Of a stretch of DNA of 64,000 bases, positions 17,390-25,258 are shown in pieces (position 1 is the stretch's first letter; each line of letters starts with the position of its first letter). The stretch is from assembly GCA_024742735.1 (NCBI GenBank), contig JANSXV010000001.1, positions 558,001 through 622,000 on the forward strand. Direction: 5' to 3'. Position numbers and translations under genes: made by a program. The notes beneath the pieces were generated by a model. The model was not told where the DNA came from, searched no databases, and worked only from the letters and a program-made list of their open reading frames with translations. The stretch is from Alphaproteobacteria bacterium (GTDB lineage: Bacteria; Pseudomonadota; Alphaproteobacteria; Caulobacterales; Maricaulaceae).

Positions 17390-18319
17390 ATGTTGCTTCG
17401 CATTCTCGGCGCGCTGATCCTGATTATCGTCGCGCTCATCGCCCTGTTCGCCTTCCTGATGCAGCCCGCCGGGCTCGACGAGGCGCGCAGCGCCTGGATG
17501 ACCGACGAAGACCGGCTGGTCGAGGCGGCCGGCCAGACCTGGCGCGTGCGCGAAAGCGGGCCGGAAAGCGCGCCGGCCATCGTGCTGATCCACGGCTTCT
17601 CCCACTCGCTTGAAACCTGGGAGCCGTTGGCTGACAGCCTGGAGGCCGATTACCGCATCATCCGTTTCGACCTGCCCGGCCACGCTCTCTCTGACGTGCG
17701 CAGCGACAGCGCCTATTCCGTGCCGGAGACCGTCAATCAGGTCGCCGCCCTGCTCGATGAAGTCGCGCCGGAGCGCTTCGTCATCGGCGGAAGCTCGCTG
17801 GGCGGGTTGGTGAGCTGGCGCTATGCCGCCGCCCATCCAGACCGGGTTACCGGCCTGGTCCTTATCAGCCCTGGCGGCTACCCCAATCTGGGCGTCGGCG
17901 ATGAGCCCGCCCCTGTCCCCGCTCAGGTGCGCCTGTTCCTGACGACGGCGCCGGCCGCTGGTGTGCAGGCCGCCACGGGCGCGCTCTACGCTGACCCTAC
18001 ACGCATCTCCGAGGACCAGATCGAGCGCATCGGCGCCTTGATGCGGGTGGAAGGCGTCGGCCAGGCGCTGGTGGAGCGGATCGAGCAGTTCACGCTGCCT
18101 GATCCCAATCCCGTGCTGCGCGAGATCGAGGCTCCGGCCGTCGTGATCTGGGGGCAGCGTGACGCCATGATCCCCGCCACGCACGGGCCCCGCTTCGCCG
18201 CCGCCCTGCAGAACGCCGAGCTGGTTCTGATCGAGGACGCCGGGCATATGCCGCAAGAAGAGCGTCCCGTTCAGGTCTCCGCGGTGATCCGCGACTTTCT
18301 GGAGGGGCTGGACGGCTAG
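17390..18319 (+). CDS. Alpha/beta hydrolase with N-terminal membrane anchor
   Basis: A 309-aa serine hydrolase. It starts with one hydrophobic segment (LLRILGALILIIVALIALFAFLM), a signal anchor or uncleaved signal peptide, so it probably acts in the periplasm or at the inner membrane. The fold markers are VLIHGFSHSLETWEPLA, the elbow GGSSLGGLVSW (Ser), IWGQRDAMIP and DAGHMPQEE (His). It is 9 bp after the first hydrolase in the TetR operon. Its stop codon overlaps the convergent rhodanese gene by 4 bp. Confidence 0.85.
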   Translation: MLLRILGALILIIVALIALFAFLMQPAGLDEARSAWMTDEDRLVEAAGQTWRVRESGPESAPAIVLIHGFSHSLETWEPLADSLEADYRIIRFDLPGHALSDVRSDSAYSVPETVNQVAALLDEVAPERFVIGGSSLGGLVSWRYAAAHPDRVTGLVLISPGGYPNLGVGDEPAPVPAQVRLFLTTAPAAGVQAATGALYADPTRISEDQIERIGALMRVEGVGQALVERIEQFTLPDPNPVLREIEAPAVVIWGQRDAMIPATHGPRFAAALQNAELVLIEDAGHMPQEERPVQVSAVIRDFLEGLDG

Positions 18320-18666
18320 GAGTCGGCCGCCTCTTCCATGCGGCCGCTGGCGGGGTTGAAGCGGAAATAGGTCATCCCTTCGGCCTTCCAACCCTGCATG
18401 CCGTCGGCCATGTGTGCAGTGACGTCCAGACCCGCGCCCATGCAGGCTTGAACCGCTTGCGCCGAGCGCCCGCCAGCCTTGCAGTGCAGAACCACCTTGC
18501 GCCCCTGCCCCAACGGCAGACCCGCCGGATCGAAGGTGGAGAGCGGATAGAGCAGCGCGCCCCGGATTCGCTCGGCGTGGTACTCATCAGGCTCGCGAAC
18601 ATCCACCAGGATGATCTCGCCCTTTTCAAGCGCTTCGGCCGTTTGTTGCACCGTCCAGTTTTCCAC
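18316..18666 (-). CDS. Rhodanese-like sulfurtransferase
   Basis: A 116-aa single-domain rhodanese: IILVDVREPDEYHAERIRGALLYPLS, then the active-site loop LHCKAGGRSAQAV with the persulfide-forming Cys. It would move sulfane sulfur to thiol acceptors in the cytoplasm. It is divergent from a persulfide dioxygenase gene, 55 bp away; the two functions are often paired in sulfide and persulfide detoxification. Confidence 0.92.
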   Translation of the reverse strand: MENWTVQQTAEALEKGEIILVDVREPDEYHAERIRGALLYPLSTFDPAGLPLGQGRKVVLHCKAGGRSAQAVQACMGAGLDVTAHMADGMQGWKAEGMTYFRFNPASGRMEEAADS

Positions 18667-18721
18667 CGTAACCCTCCATCTTCAGATTGATCCGCCTTCA
18701 CACTCCGTCACGAGCCTCGCC

Positions 18722-19588
18722 ATGATCAAGCCCGACGTCCATGCCGTTTTCGATCCGGAGACCTGCACGGTCAGCTATGTGGCGGCCTGCCCGCAGACCA
18801 GAGCCTGCGCAATTATCGACCCGGTCCTGGATTTCTGCGGCCATTCCGGCCGCACGGCGCTGACCAGCACGCACAGGATCGTGGAGATCATCGATGCGGA
18901 AGGCCTGACTCCTGTGCTGATCCTGGAGACACATGTCCACGCCGACCACATCTCCGCAGCGCCGTGGCTCAAGGAAAAATATGGCGCTCCTATCGCCATC
19001 GGGTCTGAGATCGGCGCCACCCAGAAGGCGTTCGCGCCGGTCTACGCCCTGGAGGCGGAAATCTCGGGCGAAGGCGCGGAGTTCGACCGGCTTCTGAGCG
19101 ATGGCGAGGTCTTCCAGATCGGGGCGCTGGAGGCCCGCGCCATCCACACCCCCGGCCATACGCCGGCCTGCATGAGCTATCTGATCGGGGACGCGGTCTT
19201 CGTCGGCGACACACTTTTCATGCCCGATTTTGGCACCGCCCGCTGCGACTTTCCCGGCGGCGACCCTGCCGTGCTCTATCGCTCGATCCAGACCCTGTTC
19301 GCCCTTCCCGGTGAGACCCGCATGTTCCTGTGCCATGACTACAAGGCGCCGGGGCGCGACGCGTACGCCTGGGAGACCACGGTCGCCCAGCAACGCGCAA
19401 ACAACATCCATGTGGGCGGCGGCGTGAGCGAAGCGGACTTTGTGGCGATGCGCACCAAGCGCGACGCGACGCTGAAGGCGCCCAAGCTCATCCTGCCCTC
19501 GGTCCAGGCCAATATCCGCGCCGGCGCCCTGCCGGAACCCGACGCGCAAGGCCGCCGCTTCCTCAAGCTGCCGCTCGACGCGCTTTAA
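18722..19588 (+). CDS. MBL-fold persulfide dioxygenase (ETHE1/Blh-type)
   Basis: A 288-aa metallo-beta-lactamase-fold protein. The metal motif is ETHVHADHISAA (HxHxDH), followed by HTPGHTPACMSY, VGDTLF and LCHDYKAPGRD. These and the DPVLDFCGHSGRT stretch place it with ETHE1/Blh persulfide dioxygenases, which oxidise glutathione persulfide to sulfite with a mononuclear iron. The ORF track begins 37 codons early; I take the ATG at 18722 because the family starts with DVHAVFDPETCTVSYV and the extension would overlap the divergent rhodanese gene. It ends in a 4-bp overlap with the convergent Mrp gene. Confidence 0.88.
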   Translation: MIKPDVHAVFDPETCTVSYVAACPQTRACAIIDPVLDFCGHSGRTALTSTHRIVEIIDAEGLTPVLILETHVHADHISAAPWLKEKYGAPIAIGSEIGATQKAFAPVYALEAEISGEGAEFDRLLSDGEVFQIGALEARAIHTPGHTPACMSYLIGDAVFVGDTLFMPDFGTARCDFPGGDPAVLYRSIQTLFALPGETRMFLCHDYKAPGRDAYAWETTVAQQRANNIHVGGGVSEADFVAMRTKRDATLKAPKLILPSVQANIRAGALPEPDAQGRRFLKLPLDAL

Positions 19589-20658
19589 TCCTCGAACACG
19601 ATCTCCGGCGCAGGACGCTGGACGGCGTGGGCCTGTTCGATCATCGCCGCTGCAGCGCGCTCGAACGCCTTGGCCACAGGCCCCTCGCCCAGAGCCACCA
19701 GGCGCCCTTCATCGCTGGCCTTGCGCAGCTCGGGATGCAGCGGGATCTCGCCCAGGAACGGCGCGCCGGTCAGCTCGGCTTCAGCACGGGCGCCGCCGCG
19801 GCCGAAAATCTCCGTCCCCTCGCCGCAATGGGGGCACAGGAAGAAGCTCATATTTTCCACGAAGCCCAGGACCGGGATCGCCGTGCGATCAAACAGGGCG
19901 ACGGCCTTCTTGGCGTCGTCGAGGGCCAGGTCCTGGGGCGTGGAGACGATCACGACGCCGGAGATCGGCGCGCCTTGAGCAATGGCCAGCTGCGGATCGC
20001 CGGTGCCGGGCGGCATGTCGATGACGAGGACATCGAGATCGCCCCAGTTCACCTCACCCAGGAATTGCCGGATCGCGCCGGTGACCATGGGTCCGCGCCA
20101 GACCACCGGATCGCGCTCGCCGACCAGAAAGCCCATGGAAACGAGCTTCACGCCGTGGGCTTCGAGCGGCTCGATCCCGCCATTGTCCGCCTTGCGCAGG
20201 CCCGGCGCGTCGGACAGGCCGAACAGGCGCGGCGCGCTGGGTCCATAGATGTCAGCGTCCATGAGACCGGTGGACAGGCCTGCTTTCGCACACGCCGCCG
20301 CCAGATTGGCCGCCACGGTGGACTTGCCCACCCCGCCCTTGCCGGACGCCACCGCGATGATGAGCCTGGCCGGCGCGGGCGCCTGTTTGGCTTCGGCCTT
20401 GCGCGCCTTGGACTCGCCGCGGTTCAGTTCGGCTTCCACGATCACCCGGGCGCGCTCCACGCCCTCGACCGCACCGGCCGCCGCCTTCACCGCGTCACGC
20501 AGCGCGCCTGCGTCCTCATCCTTGCCGCCCGCCTTCAGGACGATGGTGGCGACACCGTCCTTCAGATCAGCGGCGCTGACCCGGCCGGACCGGCCCAGCG
20601 GCGCGCCGGAGGCCGGATCGGTGATCGTGTCGAGGGCGGAAAGAAGCGCGTCATTCAT
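19585..20658 (-). CDS. apbC: Mrp/ApbC (NBP35-type) iron-sulfur cluster carrier ATPase
   Basis: A 357-aa P-loop NTPase that binds and transfers Fe-S clusters. Residues 1 to about 75 form a MIP18-like domain; a basic linker (ESKARKAEAKQAPAPA) follows; the ATPase part has the deviant Walker A GKGGVGKST, DADIYGPSAPRL, IDMPPGTGDPQL and the cluster-binding CPHC pair. The length and layout are standard. It ends against the convergent dioxygenase gene with a 4-bp stop overlap. Confidence 0.95.
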   Translation of the reverse strand: MNDALLSALDTITDPASGAPLGRSGRVSAADLKDGVATIVLKAGGKDEDAGALRDAVKAAAGAVEGVERARVIVEAELNRGESKARKAEAKQAPAPARLIIAVASGKGGVGKSTVAANLAAACAKAGLSTGLMDADIYGPSAPRLFGLSDAPGLRKADNGGIEPLEAHGVKLVSMGFLVGERDPVVWRGPMVTGAIRQFLGEVNWGDLDVLVIDMPPGTGDPQLAIAQGAPISGVVIVSTPQDLALDDAKKAVALFDRTAIPVLGFVENMSFFLCPHCGEGTEIFGRGGARAEAELTGAPFLGEIPLHPELRKASDEGRLVALGEGPVAKAFERAAAAMIEQAHAVQRPAPEIVFED

Positions 20659-20771
20659 GGCTGTGGAGATAGCGCGCGCCGCCCCCGCGCGAAAGACCGC
20701 ACCGAGGCAATTGCAGCGCTACGGTCCGGCGAACTTGATTGCGGCGTCCCGCGCAGGCTAAACCCGTGAAT

Positions 20772-20862
20772 GGAGGTGTGGCCGAGTGGTCGAAGGCGCT
20801 CCCCTGCTAAGGGAGTATACCCCAAAAGGGTATCGTGGGTTCGAATCCCATCGCCTCCGCCA
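20772..20862 (+). tRNA. tRNA-Ser (anticodon GCT)
   Basis: A complete 91-nt cloverleaf including encoded CCA: acceptor GGAGGTG / CGCCTCC, D-arm GCCGAGTGGTCGAAGGC, anticodon stem CTCCC / GGGAG around loop CTGCTAA (anticodon at 20806-20808), a long class II variable arm (TATACCCCAAAAGGGTATC) and T-arm GTGGGTTCGAATCCCAT. It is intact although it carries the attachment site of the downstream element in its 3' end. Confidence 0.97.
20849..20862 (+). repeat. attL: 3' end of tRNA-Ser
   Basis: CATCGCCTCCGCCA, the last 14 bases of the tRNA gene including CCA, recurs exactly at 30815-30828. This is the usual signature of tyrosine-integrase insertion into a tRNA gene, which leaves the tRNA whole. Confidence 0.9.
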
Positions 20863-20917
20863 CAAACCGCACCTAGTGCTTTGTTTTACCAATGATATTT
20901 TAATCACTGCCCGCTGC

Positions 20918-20939
20918 TGTATACGGTACTGTATACGGT
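20918..20939 (+). repeat. Paired direct repeats TGTATACGGT at the left end of the satellite
   Basis: Two copies of TGTATACGGT, at 20918-20927 and 20930-20939, stand 12 bp apart and about 55 bp inside attL. A matching pair stands inside the right end. They are probably arm-type integrase sites or AlpA binding sites. The rest of 20863-21122 has no ORF I trust, only TATAAG-type promoter-like sequence near 21040. Confidence 0.7.
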
Positions 20940-21122
20940 GACGTGCGCGCATGTCCGACTAGCGATTATTTGCGCCAGCGATGATTATTTCATCGACCCC
21001 TATGCACTGAAAGCATTATCAATTCTAGCTTATCGCCGGACCTGATATAAGTATAGCTGCTTTCCATCGCGTGCCAGATTGATCCACGGTGAACCTGTCC
21101 TCGAACGACAGGAGTTTTTCCG

Positions 21123-21320
21123 ATGGATGAACAAATGCAGCGCAAGCGTATTCTGCGCTTTGATCAAGTCCATGCTCTTACCGGAATGAGCCGGACGCAA
21201 ATTTATACGCGCGATGACTTCCCCAAACCCATTAAGCTAGGCCCGCGCGCATCCGGCTGGATCGCTGGCGAGGTGCTGGACTGGATCGACGCCCGCGCGG
21301 CAATGCGGGAGGCGTCGTAA
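21123..21320 (+). CDS. AlpA-family transcriptional regulator / excisionase
   Basis: A 65-aa winged-helix protein: ILRFDQVHALTGMSRTQIYTRDDFPKPIKLGPRASGWIAGEVLDWIDARAA is the classic AlpA/Xis (MerR-like) pattern, with the usual 'P.P..LG.R..GW...EV..W' spacing. Such proteins control integrase expression and excision in P4-like elements and satellites. It has a good ribosome binding site (AGGAG) and is the first gene after attL. Its stop overlaps the next ATG by 1 bp. Confidence 0.9.
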   Translation: MDEQMQRKRILRFDQVHALTGMSRTQIYTRDDFPKPIKLGPRASGWIAGEVLDWIDARAAMREAS

Positions 21321-21532
21321 TGACGGTTTCCGACCTCCCGACCGCCCGCGCGTCGTACATCACCGTCCGCGCTGCTGCTGATCGCGTCGCAATCCTGCTG
21401 GCGACGCCCGGCCCGGCTGGCGCGATCGAATCCACCTTGGCGTCCGCGCCTGACCTCCAGACCGCCTTGGTTGAGGCCGAACGGATCGGCTCCGGCCTGG
21501 ACCTGCCCGTGAAGCCGGAGGGCGCACAATGA
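21320..21532 (+). CDS. Hypothetical satellite protein
   Basis: A 70-aa product, mostly helical by composition (TVRAAADRVAILLATPGPAGAIESTLASAPDLQTALVEAERIG). I recognise no domain. It is coupled to the AlpA gene by a 1-bp overlap and to the next ORF by a 4-bp overlap, so the three form one early operon. A role in regulation or replication would be a guess. Confidence 0.6.
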   Translation: MTVSDLPTARASYITVRAAADRVAILLATPGPAGAIESTLASAPDLQTALVEAERIGSGLDLPVKPEGAQ

Positions 21533-21801
21533 CCGGCCTGACCCTCCGCGAACTGTGCGCCGCGCTGGCCGATGAGTTGGCCGTGTTCGCGCCCTGCCCG
21601 CCGCCCGATCGCCTCCGCCTGCTGATCGACCTCGCCGACCATTACGCCGCTGACCCCGACCTAGAGCACGGCGGCGACGATGAGGACGGCGGCGACGATG
21701 AGCCGAGTCTCGGCTGGACCCGCACAATGGCGCACGGCGACCGCTCCGGCCTGGACCTAGAGCTGGAGCACGACGGGCGCGAGCCCGAACACCACTGCTG
21801 A
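21529..21801 (+). CDS. Hypothetical acidic satellite protein
   Basis: A 90-aa protein with a helical N-terminal half (LTLRELCAALADELAVF) and a strongly acidic, histidine-containing C-terminal half with a GGDDEDGGDDE repeat. The net charge is very negative. I recognise no family. Small acidic proteins in mobile elements sometimes act as DNA mimics against host or phage enzymes, but nothing specific shows this here. Overlaps the preceding ORF by 4 bp. Confidence 0.6.
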   Translation: MTGLTLRELCAALADELAVFAPCPPPDRLRLLIDLADHYAADPDLEHGGDDEDGGDDEPSLGWTRTMAHGDRSGLDLELEHDGREPEHHC

Positions 21802-21809
21802 AAAGAGAA

Positions 21810-21840
21810 GCCCGCCGGGCTGGGGGAGGCTCCGGCGGGC
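21810..21840. terminator. GC-rich hairpin after the early satellite genes
   Basis: GCCCGCCGG (21810-21818) pairs with CCGGCGGGC (21832-21840). There is no T-tract on the plus strand, so on that strand it may be an attenuator or processing site rather than a strong terminator; on the minus strand TTCTCTTTT follows. Confidence 0.45.
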
Positions 21841-21856
21841 AAAGAGTGTCGCGCGG

Positions 21857-22492
21857 ATGGAATTGGAGCGACGGGTGGAACATAACCCGAACAATGATGC
21901 AGGACAAGGCGAAACCGGCGAGGCGATGCGCTTTCCGCCGGCGGCTAAGACAGACCTGATCTTCGCCCTTGTCACCGCAGACATTCCGCCGCTGGCCGCG
22001 CGCGTCGGCGTTCTCATGGCGCTTCATGCGAACCAATCCACCGGCCAGACGTACGCAGGACCGCACCGGCTGGCCGATCAACTCGGCAGCAATGAACGCA
22101 CGGTGCGCCGGATGCTCCGCAAACACATTGAAGGCCGATTCTTCTCTGCTGATCGCGGATCAAGCGGTGGGCGCAGCCGCAAAACCTACTGGTTCCCCAT
22201 TCCGCAGCCGGCGAGCCCCTGGAACGAAACACGGGCCGCACGGTGCCAGAAACACGGGCCAGACGGTGCCCTAAACACGGGCCACCCCGCCCCCCGAACT
22301 AAAGACATAACTAAAGATGGAACGAGAGATGCGAAACGCAGTCGCAGAGATCAATTCAACGACCCCGCCAAGCCTTCAAAGCCTAGCGCCTGGGATCGAC
22401 CGGTGCATGGCTCGGCAAGAGGGAGAAGCGGCAACGTCCCTGCAAGCCTGGCTGACCTCGCGCTGGAGTATTTCCGCATGGAAGGCGAATAG
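21857..22492 (+). CDS. Helix-turn-helix protein, probable replication initiator
   Basis: A 211-aa protein with a DnaD/HTH_36-type winged helix in its first half: ARVGVLMALHANQSTGQTYAGPHRLADQLGSNERTVRRMLRKHIEGRFF. This domain is common in phage and satellite replication proteins next to a second replication gene. The C-terminal part is basic and proline-rich, probably disordered, ending SLADLALEYFRMEGE. The following gene probably begins after its stop. The origin of replication may lie in or beside this gene. The domain is clear; the role is inferred. Confidence 0.7.
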   Translation: MELERRVEHNPNNDAGQGETGEAMRFPPAAKTDLIFALVTADIPPLAARVGVLMALHANQSTGQTYAGPHRLADQLGSNERTVRRMLRKHIEGRFFSADRGSSGGRSRKTYWFPIPQPASPWNETRAARCQKHGPDGALNTGHPAPRTKDITKDGTRDAKRSRRDQFNDPAKPSKPSAWDRPVHGSARGRSGNVPASLADLALEYFRMEGE

Positions 22493-22532
22493 CTCCGCCC
22501 TCGGCGGCTTGCCTCACCTAGAGGACGGCGCC

Positions 22533-22940
22533 GTGGCGATCGGCTGGCGACGGTACAAGGGCAACGCCTCCGACATGATCGCGGCGGCGCGCGAGCTGCG
22601 GCAGCAAGAGGCGCCCGCCCCTGATCGTGAGCTGGCCGGTATGCTGGCGACAATGAACGCGGCCTTAGTCACAGGCAGGCAGTCGGAGGCCGAGGCTCGG
22701 TTGCGGCTGGGCGCTTATGTCCAGCGGCTCCGCGAATGGCCGCGCGATGTCGTCGCCGAGGTGCTCCACGCATGGCCCGACCGGAACAAATACTGGCCGG
22801 CATGGGCCGAACTGCGCGCCGAGCTGGAGCGTGTGGCCCGACCCCGGCGCACGCTGATCGCAGACCTGGAGTGGGCAGCCGCGACCCTCGAACCGGAGCG
22901 CCGGGCCGAATTGCCCATGTTCGCCCTCAAGCGTTTGTGA
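22533..22940 (+). CDS. Hypothetical replication-associated satellite protein
   Basis: About 135 aa from a GTG at 22533 (GAGGA upstream). The ORF track starts at 22317, but that would overlap the preceding frame by 176 bp, and the extra residues look like an out-of-frame reading of it. The product has a helical middle and a tryptophan-rich block, QRLREWPRDVVAEVLHAWPDRNKYWPAWAELRAELE, that I associate with replication-linked proteins in alphaproteobacterial phages. No enzyme motif is visible. A small-terminase role cannot be excluded because no other TerS is evident. Confidence 0.55.
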   Translation: MAIGWRRYKGNASDMIAAARELRQQEAPAPDRELAGMLATMNAALVTGRQSEAEARLRLGAYVQRLREWPRDVVAEVLHAWPDRNKYWPAWAELRAELERVARPRRTLIADLEWAAATLEPERRAELPMFALKRL

Positions 22941-23015
22941 CAAATCGGCGATAATAACGCCCATCGCTTGCTAATTGTTGATGTTCGTGTTACGTTCCGA
23001 AATGGAGGCGAACGG

Positions 23016-23384
23016 ATGGTTTTCCCGACTGATCGACACCGCCGAGCGGCTGACCGGCTGACCGCCAAGTATGGCGGCGGCGCGGTGCTGACCTGCATTG
23101 ATGACGGCGGGACCGATGCCTGGGGAAACCCGACCACCACCGAGACCACGCATAATCTGCGCGCCTTAGACACCGGATCGAAAGAAGCATTTGGCGTCAC
23201 GCCTGGACGTGATGACGGCGCACGCATTGGCGTTATCAACGTGCTGGACACCGGCGCTGTCCCAAAGATCGGCGACAAGCTGGAGATCGGCGGCGAGACA
23301 ATCGCGCTGAAAGAAGTCGAACCGATCCAGCCTAATCCGGATCAGGACGCGCTCATGTATCGCTACATGGGGACGCTCGCATGA
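23016..23384 (+). CDS. Phage head-closure (stopper)-like protein
   Basis: A 122-aa protein starting at the ATG with GGAGG seven bases upstream (the track's start at 22968 is earlier). The pattern ADRLTAKYGGGAVLTC...DAWGNPTTTETTHNLRAL...GARIGVINVLDTGAVPKIGDKLEIGGETIALKEVEPI...LMYRYM matches the beta-rich head-tail stopper proteins of siphophages. In the virion it would sit below the portal and adaptor and offer the docking face for a tail. It lies ahead of the terminase, apart from the other connector. The assignment is by pattern, not by search. Confidence 0.6.
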   Translation: MVFPTDRHRRAADRLTAKYGGGAVLTCIDDGGTDAWGNPTTTETTHNLRALDTGSKEAFGVTPGRDDGARIGVINVLDTGAVPKIGDKLEIGGETIALKEVEPIQPNPDQDALMYRYMGTLA

Positions 23385-23459
23385 TGGTCCCAATGCTCGC
23401 CTTTTCTTTTGAGCCGGGGGACCGACGAGGGGACTTAACTGTTTCGGCTGTGAGGTTTC

Positions 23460-24959
23460 ATGGCTGAGGCGGGCGCCATAATCGACGCGGTTCAACGCCT
23501 CACTATCTCGCAAGGCAAGCTGGCCGGCGAGCAAATGCGGCTGGCCGGTTTCCAGCGTGACTTTATCGAAGGCGCATTCTCCGAAGGCAATAATCTGGCG
23601 TGCCTGTCAGTCGGACGCGGCGCTGGAAAAACCGCCCTGTCTGCGTCGCTCGGCGTGACGCATTTGCTCGGCGAGTGGGACCCGCAGCCGCAGCGTGAAA
23701 TCGTTGTCGCGGCGCGCACCCGTGACCAGGCGGCGACCTGTTTCAACTTTGCCCGATCCTTTCTCGGCGAGCGCGATGACGTGAAGGTGCGCCGAGGCGC
23801 GGCGCTGGAGTTGGAATATGATGACGGCTCCGGCCCGCACCTGTTCAAAGCCGTGGCGAGCACCGGAAAGGCCGTGCTCGGCGGCGCTGCTACACTGGCG
23901 ATCCTGGACGAACGGGCAGCCTGGATGCAGTCGCGCGGCGATGAGATGGAGGCCGCGCTACTCACCTCGTTAGGCAAAAGAGACGGGCGCGGATTGCTGA
24001 TCAGCACAAGCGCGCCGGACGATGCGAACTCGTTTTCGCGCTGGCTCGATACGCCTCCGACCGGCTGTTATGTCCAGGAGCACAAGGCCCCGCCAGACCT
24101 GCCCGCCGATGACTGGCCGTCCCTGCTGCTGGCGAATCCTGGAAGCCCGGACGGTATCGGGCCGTCTAAAGCATGGCTCTTGCGCGCGGCGAAACAGGCG
24201 ATGGAGCGCGGCGGCTCCGCCCTGGCAGCCTTCAAGAACCTCCACAGAAACGAGCGCGTCAATATCGAGGCGCGCACCGTCCTGATCGAACTCGACGCAT
24301 GGCAGCCGTGCGAGGTGGACGCCCTGCCCGATCGGGACGGACCCGTGGTTATCGGGCTGGACCTTGGCGGCAGCGCGTCCATGACGGCGGCGGCGTTTTT
24401 CTGGCCGCACACGGGCCGGCTGGAGTGCCTGGGCTGGTTTCCATCAAGCCCGTCGCTGGCCGCCCGTGGGCTTAATGACGGCGTGGGCAAGCGATATTGC
24501 GAGATGGCCGAACGCGGCGAGCTGCGGACCCTTGGCGACCGCACCGTGAGCGTGGAGGCATGGCTTAGTCAGGTGCTCGCCCATGTCGAAGGCGAGGCCG
24601 TTCACGCCATTCTCGCCGATCGGTTCAAACAATCCGAAGTCTCCGAAGCCCTGGACGCCCTGCATTGTCGCGCGCCGGTAATCTGGCGCGGCTTTGGCTG
24701 GCGCGACGGCGCGGAAGACATCGAAAGATTCCGCCGGGCTGTTTATGACCGCCGCGTGGCCGCGCCTAAAAGCCTGCTGCTGCGCTCGGCGCTGTCAGAC
24801 GCGGTGTGCATGACCGATCCAGCCGGAAACCCGAAGCTGGCAAAGGGCCGCGCGCTTGGCCGGATTGATCCTGCTGCTGCTGCGGTCCTGGCCGTCGCCG
24901 AGGGACAACGCCTGATCAGCCGACCGACCCCGAAACGGCGGGAGGCGATATGGGCATGA
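23460..24959 (+). CDS. Terminase large subunit
   Basis: A 499-aa packaging motor. The ATPase domain carries the Walker A CLSVGRGAGKTALSASL and Walker B with catalytic Glu LAILDERAAW. The nuclease domain follows, with its first acidic residue in VVIGLDLGGSASMTAA and later ones around AILADRFKQSE and AAVLAVAEG. The length is normal for HK97-type terminases. It overlaps the HNH gene by 10 bp. It would cut and pump the satellite's own DNA into its own capsid. Confidence 0.92.
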   Translation: MAEAGAIIDAVQRLTISQGKLAGEQMRLAGFQRDFIEGAFSEGNNLACLSVGRGAGKTALSASLGVTHLLGEWDPQPQREIVVAARTRDQAATCFNFARSFLGERDDVKVRRGAALELEYDDGSGPHLFKAVASTGKAVLGGAATLAILDERAAWMQSRGDEMEAALLTSLGKRDGRGLLISTSAPDDANSFSRWLDTPPTGCYVQEHKAPPDLPADDWPSLLLANPGSPDGIGPSKAWLLRAAKQAMERGGSALAAFKNLHRNERVNIEARTVLIELDAWQPCEVDALPDRDGPVVIGLDLGGSASMTAAAFFWPHTGRLECLGWFPSSPSLAARGLNDGVGKRYCEMAERGELRTLGDRTVSVEAWLSQVLAHVEGEAVHAILADRFKQSEVSEALDALHCRAPVIWRGFGWRDGAEDIERFRRAVYDRRVAAPKSLLLRSALSDAVCMTDPAGNPKLAKGRALGRIDPAAAAVLAVAEGQRLISRPTPKRREAIWA

Positions 24960-25258
24960 AGTACCACCGCCATTCCCGCGCCGTGCTGAAAACGAAACGC
25001 TGGAAAGCCCTCCGCCTCCAGGCGCTGCGGCGCGACGGCTGGGCTTGCGTCCAATGCGGCGCGCGGACCCGGCTGGAGGTGGACCACCGCCTGCCTGTCC
25101 GCACTCACCCCGAACGCGCCTTTGACTTGGATAATCTCCAGGTGCTTTGCGCTCAACACCATACACAAAAGACCCGCAAAGAATGTGGGCACCCTGAACT
25201 AAGTCCAGAACGCCAACAATGGCGACAACTACTTATGGAGACCCCTCCCCATGCTTGA
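24950..25258 (+). CDS. HNH endonuclease, terminase partner
   Basis: A 102-aa HNH nuclease: the zinc-type pairs CVQCGARTRLEVDHRLPV and NLQVLCAQHHTQKT show the Cys pair, the catalytic Asp-His and the final His-His. HNH proteins beside the terminase are known in HK97-like phages to be needed for specific cos cleavage with TerL. Its position between terL and the capsid gene fits that role. It overlaps both neighbours. Confidence 0.92.
   Translation: MGMKYHRHSRAVLKTKRWKALRLQALRRDGWACVQCGARTRLEVDHRLPVRTHPERAFDLDNLQVLCAQHHTQKTRKECGHPELSPERQQWRQLLMETPPHA

Noticed and set aside
16325-18391. 688-aa open frame on the minus strand
   Set aside because: Antisense to the TetR gene and two clear alpha/beta hydrolases; composition is typical of a shadow frame.
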